Counted from the first letter of the stretch, positions 8,668 to 16,800 are shown. The stretch: DNA of 64,000 bases from Streptomyces sulphureus DSM 40104 (GCF_000381025.1 NZ_KB905820.1:288623-352622), one strand, 5' to 3'. Translations and numbers: made by a program. Notes: generated by a model not told the origin, from the sequence alone.

Positions 8668-9821
8668 GCCGCCTCCGCGAGCGCCGCGTCCCGCAGACGG
8701 GCGGCGCGGCGCAGCGCCGCGGCCGCCGGGTCGTCGGCCGGCTCCTGCTCGGACCGTGCGGCCTCCAGGACCTCCTCGACGGTGCGCAGGCCGCCCAACT
8801 CGCCCCGCACGGAGCGCCCCAGGGCTTCCACGGCGCCGGCAGCGCGGGCCTTGGAACGGCAGTGGAAGGCGAGCTCGCAGGTGGAGAGGCACTCGGGCGC
8901 GTACGCGGCGGGGACGGAGGCGACCGCTTCGGCGAGTTCGCCCTCGGAGCTGGAGGGGGCGAAGCCGGCGCCGGCCGGGACGAGTTCCGCGATCTCCTCG
9001 ATACGGGTGAGCCGGGCGAGTTGGCGGCGGGTCGCGGCGCACTGCTTGCGGAGGTCGAGCGGGGCCGCGGTGGGGGAGTTGGAGAAGTCCTCGGGGCAGA
9101 CGAGCAGGGCGCGCTCCCGGACCTCGGCGAGGTCCTCCAGCGCGAGCGCGTAGACCGCGGCCTGCCGGGCGGCGGCGCCGACCTTCGCGGCGTCGGCCGA
9201 ACCGTCCAGGATCGGGAAGGACTTGATCTCCACGACGGTGACCGAGCCGTCGGGATGGACGGCGAGCGCGTCGGGCTCCAGGTGGACAGCGGCGCCTGCC
9301 ACGGGGAGGGAGAGCATCGGGTGGTCCAGCAGGGACCAGCCGCCTCTCGCGGCGGCCGCGCGGAGTTCGAGCGCGGTGCGGCCGGCGCGGGCCGCGGGAC
9401 CCGCCGCGTTGAGCTCGGGCACCCGGACCGACTCGGGCTCTGGCTGCTCCTCGCCCGTCTGCCGGCAGAGGAGCCGGATCAACGCGGCGCCGCCCTCGGC
9501 GGTCACGCCCGACTCGAAGGAGTGGCCGCGCGCGAAGGCGAACTGCGATCTGCCGAACGGGGCCGGTGCGCCCAGGCGTTCGGCGACGGTGCGCTTGTCG
9601 ACTCCTGCGGCGTCGAGGAGGGCGCGCCTGTGGCAGCCCGGGTTGGCGGCGAGGGCGGCGAGGGCGCGTGCGTCCATCGGGCGCGGCTGAACCTCCGCGC
9701 CGCGGAGCTCAGCGAGCCGCTGCGGCAGTGTCCTCCCCGCCGCCTGCGGGGGGACGTCCGCGGCGGCCGGCTGCTGGAGCGCCCGGTGGGGCGTGGGCCG
9801 AGACGGCTGCGGTGTGGTCAT
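8658..9821 (-). CDS. Cas4/RecB-type PD-(D/E)XK nuclease with Fe-S cysteines
   Basis: A 387-residue nuclease. The catalytic core is visible: 'LEPDAL' (D184), 'VVEIKSF' (E198, K200) and the RecB-family QxxxY (Q220, Y224). Four cysteines are placed as in Cas4, AddB and Dna2 Fe-S nucleases: one before the core (C63, 'NPGCHRR') and three after it (C311, C315, C321 in 'ECLSTCELAFHC'). So it is probably a 4Fe-4S nuclease acting on DNA ends or single strands. No cas genes or CRISPR repeats are nearby. ATG 9821 is preferred, though it lies 113 bases inside the end of the PAP2 gene; an ATG at 9674 would avoid the overlap and keep all motifs. It starts a coupled operon with the unknown protein and the SF1 helicase. 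Confidence 0.82.
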   Translation of the reverse strand: MTTPQPSRPTPHRALQQPAAADVPPQAAGRTLPQRLAELRGAEVQPRPMDARALAALAANPGCHRRALLDAAGVDKRTVAERLGAPAPFGRSQFAFARGHSFESGVTAEGGAALIRLLCRQTGEEQPEPESVRVPELNAAGPAARAGRTALELRAAAARGGWSLLDHPMLSLPVAGAAVHLEPDALAVHPDGSVTVVEIKSFPILDGSADAAKVGAAARQAAVYALALEDLAEVRERALLVCPEDFSNSPTAAPLDLRKQCAATRRQLARLTRIEEIAELVPAGAGFAPSSSEGELAEAVASVPAAYAPECLSTCELAFHCRSKARAAGAVEALGRSVRGELGGLRTVEEVLEAARSEQEPADDPAAAALRRAARLRDAALAEAACR

Positions 9822-10683
9822 CTGCGTGTGCCTTGCGGGAGGTTGCGGTACTCGCGGCAGTCTTGCACCCGCCACTGACAGCGCGGGTCGCGGCGGCACG
9901 CGGCACGGGGTCGGCGAGCGGGAGACGCGGCGCCGGCTCGGGCGGCAGCCCTCGTACGCGCCGCGAGAGGCGGAGCAGCGACGGGGTGAGCAGGTACCCG
10001 GCGCCCATCACGGCGGCGCCCGCGACGGCGTCGAGGAAGTAGTGGTTGGCCGTCCCCATCACGATGACGGTGATGCCCAGCGGGTACGCGACGGCGAGCC
10101 CCCGCACCCAGGGAACGCGCGGGCCGAGCCGCCAGAGCACCACTGCGCACCACAGCGCCCACCCGACGTGGAGGCTCGGCATCGCGGCGTACTGGTTGGT
10201 GAGTCCGCCGAGTCCGCGTGGTGCGCTCGCCTCGTCGCCCCACCAGCCGTAGGCGCTGTACTCGGCCATCGTGTCGACGAAGCCGTGTCCCGGATGGAGC
10301 AGCCTCGGCGGCGACGTCGGGAGGAGCGTGAAGCCGGCGAGTGCGATCACCGTGGAGGAGAGCAGCCAGGTGCGCAGTTCGCGGAAGGTGTCGAGGTGCC
10401 GGCGGAAGACCCAGACGAGGACGGCGGGCGTCGCGACGTAATGGAGCGCTGCGTACGCGAAGTCGGCGGGTATGCCTATCCAGGCGTTGTGCGTGAAGAC
10501 GTCGTTGAGCCAGGTCTCGAAGTCGAGGCCGAGGAGGCGCTCGACGCGCAGGATCGCGAGGCCGTGGTCGACGGCGGCGGCGACGTCTCCGCGGGCGAGG
10601 AGTCTGCACAGCGAGTAGAGGGTGTAGACGACGGCGATCAACGGCAGTTCCGTCCACCACCTGGGGCGGCGGTCAATGGCCAT
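9709..10683 (-). CDS. PAP2-superfamily membrane phosphatase (AUR1/PAP2_3-like)
   Basis: A 324-residue membrane protein with about six transmembrane segments ('LPLIAVVYTLYSLCRLL', 'VIALAGFTLLPTSPP', 'YPLGITVIVMGTA'). The PAP2 catalytic signatures are 'AMPSLHVGWA' (His of motif C2) and 'GTANHYFLDAVAG' (His and Asp of motif C3); the spacing and lack of a classical KxxxxxxRP suit the inositol-phosphotransferase-like PAP2_3 branch common in Streptomyces. It likely handles a lipid phosphate at the outer membrane face. The ATG at 10683 has GGGAG upstream. The last 45 residues are low complexity and overlap the nuclease gene by 113 bases in another frame, which is unusual and may reflect a C-terminal extension or frame error. 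Confidence 0.85.
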   Translation of the reverse strand: MAIDRRPRWWTELPLIAVVYTLYSLCRLLARGDVAAAVDHGLAILRVERLLGLDFETWLNDVFTHNAWIGIPADFAYAALHYVATPAVLVWVFRRHLDTFRELRTWLLSSTVIALAGFTLLPTSPPRLLHPGHGFVDTMAEYSAYGWWGDEASAPRGLGGLTNQYAAMPSLHVGWALWCAVVLWRLGPRVPWVRGLAVAYPLGITVIVMGTANHYFLDAVAGAAVMGAGYLLTPSLLRLSRRVRGLPPEPAPRLPLADPVPRAAATRAVSGGCKTAASTATSRKAHADDHTAAVSAHAPPGAPAAGRRGRPPAGGGEDTAAAAR

Positions 10684-10941
10684 CTGGTCGCACTCCCGGG
10701 GCTGCTCGTTCGGACTGCCGGACGGGGCGCGCCCCGCGGTGCACGGCGCGGTGTCTGCCAGGCAACCGTACGGCGTACGCCCCGTAGCCGTACGGTGAGG
10801 TCCCCAACCCACCGGCGGATCTTGCGTCCTGCCTGTTCGGAGCGGTGCGTGGAACGCATGCGACGAATGGGGTGCGAGGGGCAACGAGAGCGGCTGAGCG
10901 AGAATGGCCCCGAGCCACCCGAACCACACCGAGAGGCACCC

Positions 10942-11535
10942 ATGGCACCGCGTATCCTCCTCGTCCGGCACGGGCAGACCGAATGGTCCATCTCCGGGCA
11001 GCACACGGGCCGCACCGACATCCCACTCCTGGACGCCGGCCGTGCCATGGCCAAGCTCCTGCGCGACCGCCTCCAACGCGCCCCCTGGGACGGGCTCCCC
11101 GGCGCCGAGGTCCGCACCAGCCCGCTCTCTCGCGCGAAGGAGACCTGCGCACTCGCCGGGTTCTCGGGCGCCGAGGAGTGGGACGCGCTGAGGGAGTGGG
11201 ACTACGGCGAGTACGAGGGCCTCACCCCCGCGCAGATCAAGGACCGGGCCGGCGACGACTGGTTCATCTGGCGCGACGGCGTGCCGGGAGGCGAGGCGCT
11301 CTCCGAGGTCGCGGCACGCGCCGACCGGGTCGTCAGGTGGGCGCGCTCGGCCGACCGCGACGTCCTCGTCTTCGGACACGGCCACATACTGCGCGTCCTC
11401 GGCGCCCGGTGGCTCGGCCTCGACCCGGCCTTCGCCGCCCGGCTCCGCCTCGATCCGACCTCGCTCTCGGTCCTCGGCTGGGCGTACGGCGACCCGGCGG
11501 TCGAGCGGTGGAACGACACCGGTCATCTGGAGTGA
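10942..11535 (+). CDS. Histidine phosphatase (phosphoglycerate-mutase-like) family protein
   Basis: A 197-residue cytosolic enzyme of the two-histidine phosphatase family. 'LLVRHGQTEW' holds the phospho-accepting RHG near the N terminus, 'TSPLSRAKET' supplies the conserved arginine, 'EWDYGEYEG' the acid loop and 'VFGHGHILRVL' the second catalytic histidine. This length and pattern fit bacterial PhoE/GpmB-like broad phosphatases rather than glycolytic mutase (about 250 residues). The ATG at 10942 has gagagg 5 bases upstream. It is divergent from the PAP2 gene (258 bases between) and convergent with the HTH/TPR gene. The substrate cannot be read from sequence. Confidence 0.88.
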   Translation: MAPRILLVRHGQTEWSISGQHTGRTDIPLLDAGRAMAKLLRDRLQRAPWDGLPGAEVRTSPLSRAKETCALAGFSGAEEWDALREWDYGEYEGLTPAQIKDRAGDDWFIWRDGVPGGEALSEVAARADRVVRWARSADRDVLVFGHGHILRVLGARWLGLDPAFAARLRLDPTSLSVLGWAYGDPAVERWNDTGHLE

Positions 11536-11590
11536 CGTCTGCCAGGACCCGGGGAAGTGCCGGACGCCGCCGGGGAGTTCGCCGCCGTCC

Positions 11591-13045
11591 CTATGCGCGG
11601 CGGAGGTGCCGGGTGAGGAAGGCGTCGACACCGGGCTGGGCGCCGTAGCCGCGCAGGCGTTCCGCCGTGCCGTCGAGTATGGCGCTGATCCGGGAGGACT
11701 GGACGGGTCCGAGGAAGTCGAGGGCGCGTGCGCCCGCGGCCGCCGCCTCCTCGGGGCGGCCCTGCGCCGCGAGGTCCCGTGCGAGTTCGGCTGTGAACAG
11801 GGCTTGGTTGCGGGTGAAGTGCGGGTCCTGGAGGGCGACGGCGCGCTCCGCGTGTTCGGCGGCGCGGCTGTAGTCGCCCAGGGCCGACCAGCACTGCGCC
11901 TCCAAACCTTCCAGCTCGGCCTCGCCGAAGAAGGTCATCCACTCCGGGTCGAGGTCGCTCGGTCCCTGCTCGTGGAGCGCGTGCGCGCGGGCGAGCGCGC
12001 TCTGGCAGCCGGAGCGGTCGCCGAGGCCCGCCCAGCCGCCGGCCTCCCTGAGGCAGAGCAGCGAGAGGAGGTGCGCGGAGCCGAGCCCCTTCGCCGCCCG
12101 CTGTCCGGCCTCGGCCGCGCGTACGGCCTCGCGGTGGCGGCCGGCGTCCCTGGCGAGGAAGGCGGTGTTGCAGAAGGCGTGCGCCTCCAGCGCCGGGTCG
12201 CCCGCCACCCGGGCGGTGGCGAGGGCCTCGGCGTAGTGCGAGCGGGCGTCGGGGTAGCGCCCCGAGTCGTGTGCGAGCCAGCCGACCGAGATCGCCAACT
12301 CACCGGCGCCCGAGTGGAGTCGGTCGGCGACGGACTGGCGCCGTGTGCCCGAGTCGAGCAGGTCGTAGGCGAGGCGCAGGGACTCGCCCGCGCGCTGGTA
12401 GAGCGCGGTGCCGCCGTGGCGGTCGTCGAGCAGCCTGATGTGGCGGACGGCTTTCTCCACGGTGCGGGCTTCCGAGGCGCCGATCCGGGCGTGGGTCGGA
12501 CGCTGGCTCGCCGACGCGGCCGGGGCGGCGCCGACGAGCGAGGCGGCCGCGAAGGCGGCGGGTCCGCCGGTCATGAACACGCGGCGTAGCACGTCGCTCT
12601 CCTCGTTGTACTCGGGGCAGTGGGGACTTGCGAGGTGGATGTGACGGTCCGGGGCGAGGGCGGGTTCCGCTCGGCTGGGGGGCGTTCGCGGGGTCGGCTC
12701 CTCCGTCGCGCACGCCCGGCGGGCATGCGCTGAGCGTCCCCGCACGGACTCCCTCGGCGCGAACCCCATGTCGGTGAGCGAGCAGCCCGGGAACATGTGC
12801 AGAAAAACGCGCTCGTAGGCGTAGTTGGGGCAGCGGATCTCGCCTGCCTCGACACGGCCCACGTAGCGTGCGTCGCAGGAGACCCGTTCACCGATCTCGC
12901 GCGCCGCGCGGCGCACCGCGGCGGCGAACTCGCCCGGCGACAACTGACCCCGCAGCCGCCGGAAGGCCGTGTTGGGGCTGGTGCGGCTGCGGGGACCGCC
13001 CGGAACCCGGGACGAACCTGCTGACGTGGAAGGTGACGACGCCAT
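11591..13045 (-). CDS. HTH/TPR transcriptional regulator (Streptomyces NsdA-like type)
   Basis: A 484-residue regulator. Residues about 25-95 hold an atypical helix-turn-helix ('LSPGEFAAAVRRAAREIG', 'SCDARYVGRVEAGEIRCPN'), followed by a linker, a hydrophobic Ala-rich stretch ('PAAFAAASLVGAAPAASA') and a long array of TPR-like helical repeats (about 170-480; 'YAEALATARVAGDPALEAHAF', 'RAAEHAERAVALQDPHFTR' in pieces). This HTH-linker-TPR plan is typical of streptomycete developmental and antibiotic regulators such as NsdA; orthology is not claimed. The start at 13045 is 168 bases from a divergent small gene (13214), with inverted and direct repeats between them that look like operators. Probably acts on its own promoter and the partner gene. 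Confidence 0.8.
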   Translation of the reverse strand: MASSPSTSAGSSRVPGGPRSRTSPNTAFRRLRGQLSPGEFAAAVRRAAREIGERVSCDARYVGRVEAGEIRCPNYAYERVFLHMFPGCSLTDMGFAPRESVRGRSAHARRACATEEPTPRTPPSRAEPALAPDRHIHLASPHCPEYNEESDVLRRVFMTGGPAAFAAASLVGAAPAASASQRPTHARIGASEARTVEKAVRHIRLLDDRHGGTALYQRAGESLRLAYDLLDSGTRRQSVADRLHSGAGELAISVGWLAHDSGRYPDARSHYAEALATARVAGDPALEAHAFCNTAFLARDAGRHREAVRAAEAGQRAAKGLGSAHLLSLLCLREAGGWAGLGDRSGCQSALARAHALHEQGPSDLDPEWMTFFGEAELEGLEAQCWSALGDYSRAAEHAERAVALQDPHFTRNQALFTAELARDLAAQGRPEEAAAAGARALDFLGPVQSSRISAILDGTAERLRGYGAQPGVDAFLTRHLRRA

Positions 13046-13057
13046 GCCGGGACGGTA

Positions 13058-13101
13058 CCGGTTGTAACGGAGCCGCCACCGTGAGTTTGGTTACAAACCG
13101 G
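13058..13101. promoter_or_regulatory. Candidate operator, long inverted repeat in divergent promoter
   Basis: CCGGTTGTAAC (13058-13068) and GTTACAAACCGG (13090-13101) form an inverted repeat with one extra A, 21 bases apart; the right arm sits in its own small palindrome TTTG-GTTA-CAAA. It lies just upstream of the HTH/TPR gene start, so it suits autoregulation. Confidence 0.45.
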
Positions 13102-13115
13102 ATATCTCACCCAGC

Positions 13116-13135
13116 TTCTGCCATGTTCTGCCATC
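13116..13135. repeat. Tandem 10-base repeat in divergent promoter
   Basis: TTCTGCCATG directly followed by TTCTGCCATC, one helical turn apart, between the HTH/TPR regulator and the divergent small gene. It is a possible second binding site for the same regulator. Confidence 0.4.
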
Positions 13136-13213
13136 CTTTGCGGTGCTCCGCCTCCGTAGCCGTTGACGGAACGGGGCCGTTGGACCGTGCACAGCGAGCG
13201 CCTAGGAGGCTCC

Positions 13214-13654
13214 ATGCGGCACACCGACGCGGGCGACGTGACGGCGTACGGACCGGACCATGCGGTGGTGCGTGAGAGCGCGGGCCGTGCCGGGCGCGGA
13301 GAGGCGCCGAGCGACCTGGTGTCGGTGGCGGCGCGGCTCGGCCTGGAGGCCGTCGACATCCTGCGGCTCCGCGGAAGCGCGGGGCCCGTGCTCCACGACC
13401 GCGGCTGCGACACCCTCGGTTTCCTTGTGCCGGCGGGGACTTCGGTCGGCTGGGAGCAGGTCGGGAGCGTGTGCACGCCGACGTGGCCGCGTCGTCGGGG
13501 GGCCTCCTGCGTCGGCGACGAGCCGCCCGTGGTGGGGACGTCGTGGCTGGTGTCACCGGAGGACACGCGGTTGCGGGTCACCGAACCCCGGGAGCTGCGG
13601 GCCGCGTTGGGGGAGGCGCTGCGGACTCTGGAGGCGGCCGCGCGGCAGGCGTAG
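13214..13654 (+). CDS. Small partner protein of HTH/TPR regulator
   Basis: A 146-residue protein without a known function. Visible core: 'LEAVDILRLRG', 'CDTLGFLVPAGTSVGWE', 'SWLVSPED' and a helical C terminus 'ELRAALGEALRTLEAAARQ'. The motif of hydrophobic-L-x-x-P-G-x-x-x-x-W followed later by WLVxP also occurs in the protein at 26097-26561, which likewise neighbours an HTH/TPR regulator, so the two seem to belong to one family of regulator partners. The ATG at 13214 follows a textbook ribosome site (aggagg). It is divergent from the regulator at 11591-13045 and probably controlled by it. Not membrane-bound and not secreted. Confidence 0.7.
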   Translation: MRHTDAGDVTAYGPDHAVVRESAGRAGRGEAPSDLVSVAARLGLEAVDILRLRGSAGPVLHDRGCDTLGFLVPAGTSVGWEQVGSVCTPTWPRRRGASCVGDEPPVVGTSWLVSPEDTRLRVTEPRELRAALGEALRTLEAAARQA

Positions 13655-13763
13655 GGAGACTGTTCGGCGCTTGCGCTGGGCGGTCGCGGGGTTTGACAGG
13701 TGCCCGTCCAGGGTTGTCCACAGGTCGGAGGAGGCCGGCGGCCTCTCCGGGATACTTGTCGGC

Positions 13764-14636
13764 ATGGCGAAGAAAGCGAAGGGGCAAGGGCGTGCGCGGC
13801 ACCGGCGCGCCGTTGTCACTGCCCGGGTCGAAACAGGCGAGGCAAGCCTCGAACCCGAGCGCGAGCACCCCCGTGCGTGGAGCCTCCTCCTGGACGGCGC
13901 CCCGCAGTCCCACGTCGACCTCGACGAGCCGACCCGGCTCGTCTTCGCCTACCAACGCACCTTCGGGGACGTCCTCGACCTGGCGGCACCCGAGCGCGCC
14001 CCGCTCCGCGTGCTCCACCTCGGAGGCGGCGCGCTCACCCTCGCCAGATACGCGGCCGCAACGCGTCCCCGCTCCACCCAGCAGGTCGCCGAGGCGGACG
14101 GCGCCCTCGTGCGCTTCGTCCGCGAAGAGCTGCCGCTGCCTCCCGAGTGGCGGATACGCGTCCGCCAGGGCGATGCGCGTGAGGTGCTCGGCAAGGTCCC
14201 CGACTCCTGGGCGGACGTGGTCCTCTCCGACGTCTTCCGGGGCGCACGGACTCCGGCCCACCTCACCACGGTCGAGTACCTAGGAGAAGTGCGCCGGGTC
14301 CTGCGCGAGGACGGCGTCTTCGCCGCCAACCTCGCCGACGGCCCGCCCGGCGCGTACCTGCGCGCCCAAGTGGCGACGGCAGCCGCCGTCTTCGGCGAGC
14401 GCTGCCTCGTCGCGCCGCCCGCGGTGCTGGGCGGGCGCCGCTTCGGGAACGGCGTGCTCGTCGCTTCGGCGCGCAGGCTGCCGGTGGAGGAGCTGGGGCG
14501 CCGTGCCGCTCGCGGGGAGCAACAGGCCCGCCTCCAACACGGGGCGGAGCTCGACGAGTTCGCGGGGAGCGCGGCGCCGGTCACGGATGCGCGGGCGACA
14601 CCGTCGCCTGCGCCGCCCGAGGGGGTGTTCGCGTAG
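13764..14636 (+). CDS. Spermidine-synthase-like methyltransferase-fold protein
   Basis: A 290-residue Rossmann-fold protein of the spermidine/spermine synthase family. The basic N terminus (MAKKAKGQGR) precedes 'SLLLDGAPQSHVDLDEP', 'LRVLHLGGGALTLARYAA' (nucleotide-binding Gly motif), 'VRQGDAREVL' and 'ADVVLSDVFRGARTPAHL', where synthases have a catalytic D in the D-x-D/xYxP region. It lacks the membrane half found in larger homologues. In actinobacteria such stand-alone proteins are often only annotated 'spermidine synthase-like' and need not make polyamines. The ATG at 13764 has a weak ribosome site. About 110 bases separate it from the small gene before it. Confidence 0.75.
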   Translation: MAKKAKGQGRARHRRAVVTARVETGEASLEPEREHPRAWSLLLDGAPQSHVDLDEPTRLVFAYQRTFGDVLDLAAPERAPLRVLHLGGGALTLARYAAATRPRSTQQVAEADGALVRFVREELPLPPEWRIRVRQGDAREVLGKVPDSWADVVLSDVFRGARTPAHLTTVEYLGEVRRVLREDGVFAANLADGPPGAYLRAQVATAAAVFGERCLVAPPAVLGGRRFGNGVLVASARRLPVEELGRRAARGEQQARLQHGAELDEFAGSAAPVTDARATPSPAPPEGVFA

Positions 14637-14876
14637 GGGAAGGCCGTCCTCGGGGGCGGGATGCGTGCGGCGGAGTGGGTGCAGGGGGAGTGCGGGATGG
14701 AGCGGGAGCGGTGCAGTGGGGGCGTGGATCGTGCCCGGCCGGACAGGAGTTGGGGCGCGGTGTCGGGGCGTTCCGGGGTCGGAACGTACCGGGGCCGGTC
14801 GGTCGGCGGGGGGTCGCACGGGACGGTCGGCCGTGGGCGGGCGGGGTGGGACTCGGCGTCCGGGCCGCGTGGCGCC

Positions 14877-15461
14877 TCAGCTCTCGAACGCCTCGATGCG
14901 GGGTTCGGAGTCGTCCCAGCGGCAGATGATCGAGGACGCCGCCTCGCCGTTCCGGAAGGTGACGCGTATCCACTGCGACGACTCCCACACCTGCATGTCC
15001 CAACCGGCCTCCGGAGTGGCGGAGACGAGCGAGGCCGTGTCCTTCCTGACGTCGAAGACGGCCCTGCCGCCGCGGACGGTGGCGCCCTGGATCTCGCTCG
15101 TGCGCTCCGCGCCGCCCCGCGGAGGGGTGCGTTCGCTCGGCGGGGTGGAAGGGGCGCGGGGGCTGCCCGCTCCGTCGCTCTTCTCGTCGCCGCTGTCGTC
15201 CTCGTTCTTCTCCTTGTCGGGGGGAGGAGGGCTGGTGCTGGGGGCGGGCGGCAGCGTCGTCGGGCTGGGCTTGGGGCGGTGGGTGGAGGACGATTCTGGT
15301 TCCGTCTCGGACGCGTCGCCTTCGCCCGAGACCGGCAGCGTGCGCGGCGGATCGTAGACGGTGCCGGCGAGTACCGTATGCACGCCGAACCAGGAGAGCG
15401 TGACGGCCGCGGTCGTCGCCGCGAGCCACGCTCCCGTGTGTACGAGTCCTCTGCGCCGCAT
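14877..15461 (-). CDS. Membrane-anchored protein with Pro/Ser-rich linker
   Basis: A 194-residue protein with one N-terminal membrane segment ('GAWLAATTAAVTLSWFGVHTVLAG'), a long Pro/Ser/Thr/Glu-rich linker (about 45-125) and a small beta-rich end domain ('IQGATVRGGRAVFDVRKD', 'AGWDMQVWESSQWIRVTF', 'SSIICRWDD'). It is probably anchored with the C-terminal domain outside. No enzyme motif. The ATG at 15461 with gagg 7 bases upstream is preferred over the GTG further up at 15599, because the region between is low complexity. It is divergent from the two-component genes 630 bases away. I do not know its function; a substrate or signal for the neighbouring sensor kinase is only a possibility. Confidence 0.7.
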   Translation of the reverse strand: MRRRGLVHTGAWLAATTAAVTLSWFGVHTVLAGTVYDPPRTLPVSGEGDASETEPESSSTHRPKPSPTTLPPAPSTSPPPPDKEKNEDDSGDEKSDGAGSPRAPSTPPSERTPPRGGAERTSEIQGATVRGGRAVFDVRKDTASLVSATPEAGWDMQVWESSQWIRVTFRNGEAASSIICRWDDSEPRIEAFES

Positions 15462-16095
15462 CGATGCGCCTCGGGTTCCTTGTCGTCCGTTCTGCTGGGG
15501 CTGCCTGCCGGAAGGGGCCGCCAGGGGCGAGTGCCCCGCGCCGCCTGGCTGTTGCTCGCCCGGTGTCGTCGCCCCGACGGTACGCGCCGGCGGGTGCACG
15601 GTTCCGGCCCCTGTCCCGGCGGGGACGCGCCCGGCTGCGTTCGCGAGGCCAGGCGATGGGGTGCCGCCGTGCCGAGGTCCCGGCGGTTGCCGCCTGCCAT
15701 ACCGTCAACTGCCGTGGTAGGGACGGGTTTCGAGCTTCGGGTGGCGGCGGAGGCCGGGTGGATCGGCTCGGGTGGCGGTGCCGTCCGGTCGGAACCCGGC
15801 GGTCGTCGCGCAGGGGCGCTCTTCGGCTGGGGGCGGCTGTTCACCTCCCTCGGTGTGCTTCGGCGGATTCGTGCCGTCGGCGGGGGTTTCCCAACTGCCC
15901 GGCAGGTGTGTCGCGTTGGTCCGCAGTGCGGAGAGTCGTCCGGTTTCTCCGTGGTGTCGGGGGACGCCCGCGGCGTCCGCGTACCCTACGTGCTCGCTCG
16001 CGTGCCGTCCCCGGGTCTTCGGGAAGTGCGGGGTCCGTATCCCGGCCCCGCCGTCAACTGCCGTACGAGCGTGGGCGTGGCGTACGGTTCCGCCC
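15462..16095. other. Long divergent intergenic region, no supportable gene
   Basis: About 630 bases between the membrane protein and the response regulator. Every frame is open in parts but none looks like a protein. It contains a 14-base direct repeat, CCGTCAACTGCCGT, at 15702-15715 and 16051-16064; the second copy is 32 bases before the response regulator start. Nothing else stands out. Confidence 0.5.
15702..16064. repeat. 14-base direct repeat pair (15702-15715, 16051-16064)
   Basis: CCGTCAACTGCCGT occurs twice, 349 bases apart. The second copy sits in the likely promoter of the response regulator gene. It could be a pair of regulator sites or the edges of a small duplication. Confidence 0.35.
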
Positions 16096-16800
16096 ATGGC
16101 ACGTGTGCTCGTCGTGGAGGACGACCAGTTCGTCCGCTCGGCCCTCATCAGGCATCTCACGGACGCGTCCCACACGGTAAGGAGTGTCGGAACGGCGCTG
16201 GAGGCGCTCCGGGAGGTCGCCCAGGTCGGGTTCGATCTCGTCGTCCTCGACCTCGGTCTCCCCGACCTCGACGGGGCCGAGGCGCTGAAGATGCTGCGCG
16301 GGCTCACGGACGTCCCCGTGATCATCGCCACGGCGAGGGACGAGGAGACGGAGATCGTGCGGCTGCTCAACGCGGGCGCCGACGACTACCTCGTCAAGCC
16401 GTTCTCGGTCGAGCACCTCTCGGCGCGGATGACGGCCGTCCTGCGCCGGGCCCGCTCGACCGCACAGGACGACGCGGGCGACGAGGGTGCGCTCCGTGTC
16501 GGCGGGCTCGCGATCGACACGTTGCGGCGCCAGGCGGTGCTCGACGGCGCCGAGTTGGACCTCACGCGCCGGGAGTTCGATCTGCTGGCGTTCCTTGCCC
16601 GCCGCAGCGGGGTCGTCGTCTCCCGCAAGGAGCTGCTCGCCGAGGTGTGGCAGCAGTCCTACGGGGACAACCAGACGATCGACGTCCATCTCTCGTGGCT
16701 GCGTCGCAAGTTGGGCGAAACCGCAGCCCGCCCGCGGTACCTGCACACCCTTCGCGGGGTCGGGGTGAAGCTGGAGCCGCCGGGGGAAGCGCCGTTGTGA
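16096..16800 (+). CDS. OmpR/PhoB-family response regulator
   Basis: A 234-residue two-component response regulator. The receiver domain (1-120) has the acidic pair 'VEDD', the phospho-acceptor D52 in 'LVVLDLGLPDLDG', T in 'IIATAR' and K in 'DYLVKPF'. The C-terminal winged helix (about 135-228) has 'LTRREFDLLAFLARR', 'VVSRKELLAEVW' and the recognition part 'TIDVHLSWLRRKLGE', the OmpR family pattern. Its stop overlaps the start of the sensor kinase gene as GTGA, so the pair is translationally coupled. The signal and regulon are unknown. The ATG at 16096 is the natural start at the receiver domain. Confidence 0.95.
   Translation: MARVLVVEDDQFVRSALIRHLTDASHTVRSVGTALEALREVAQVGFDLVVLDLGLPDLDGAEALKMLRGLTDVPVIIATARDEETEIVRLLNAGADDYLVKPFSVEHLSARMTAVLRRARSTAQDDAGDEGALRVGGLAIDTLRRQAVLDGAELDLTRREFDLLAFLARRSGVVVSRKELLAEVWQQSYGDNQTIDVHLSWLRRKLGETAARPRYLHTLRGVGVKLEPPGEAPL

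Noticed and set aside
8574..9878. Plus-strand frame over the nuclease gene
   Set aside because: Gly/Arg/Glu-rich mirror of the nuclease, whose catalytic residues are clear on the minus strand.
13949..15844. Long minus-strand frame across the spermidine-synthase-like gene
   Set aside because: Arg/Pro/Ser-rich, antisense to a clear gene and overlapping another; it has no family features.
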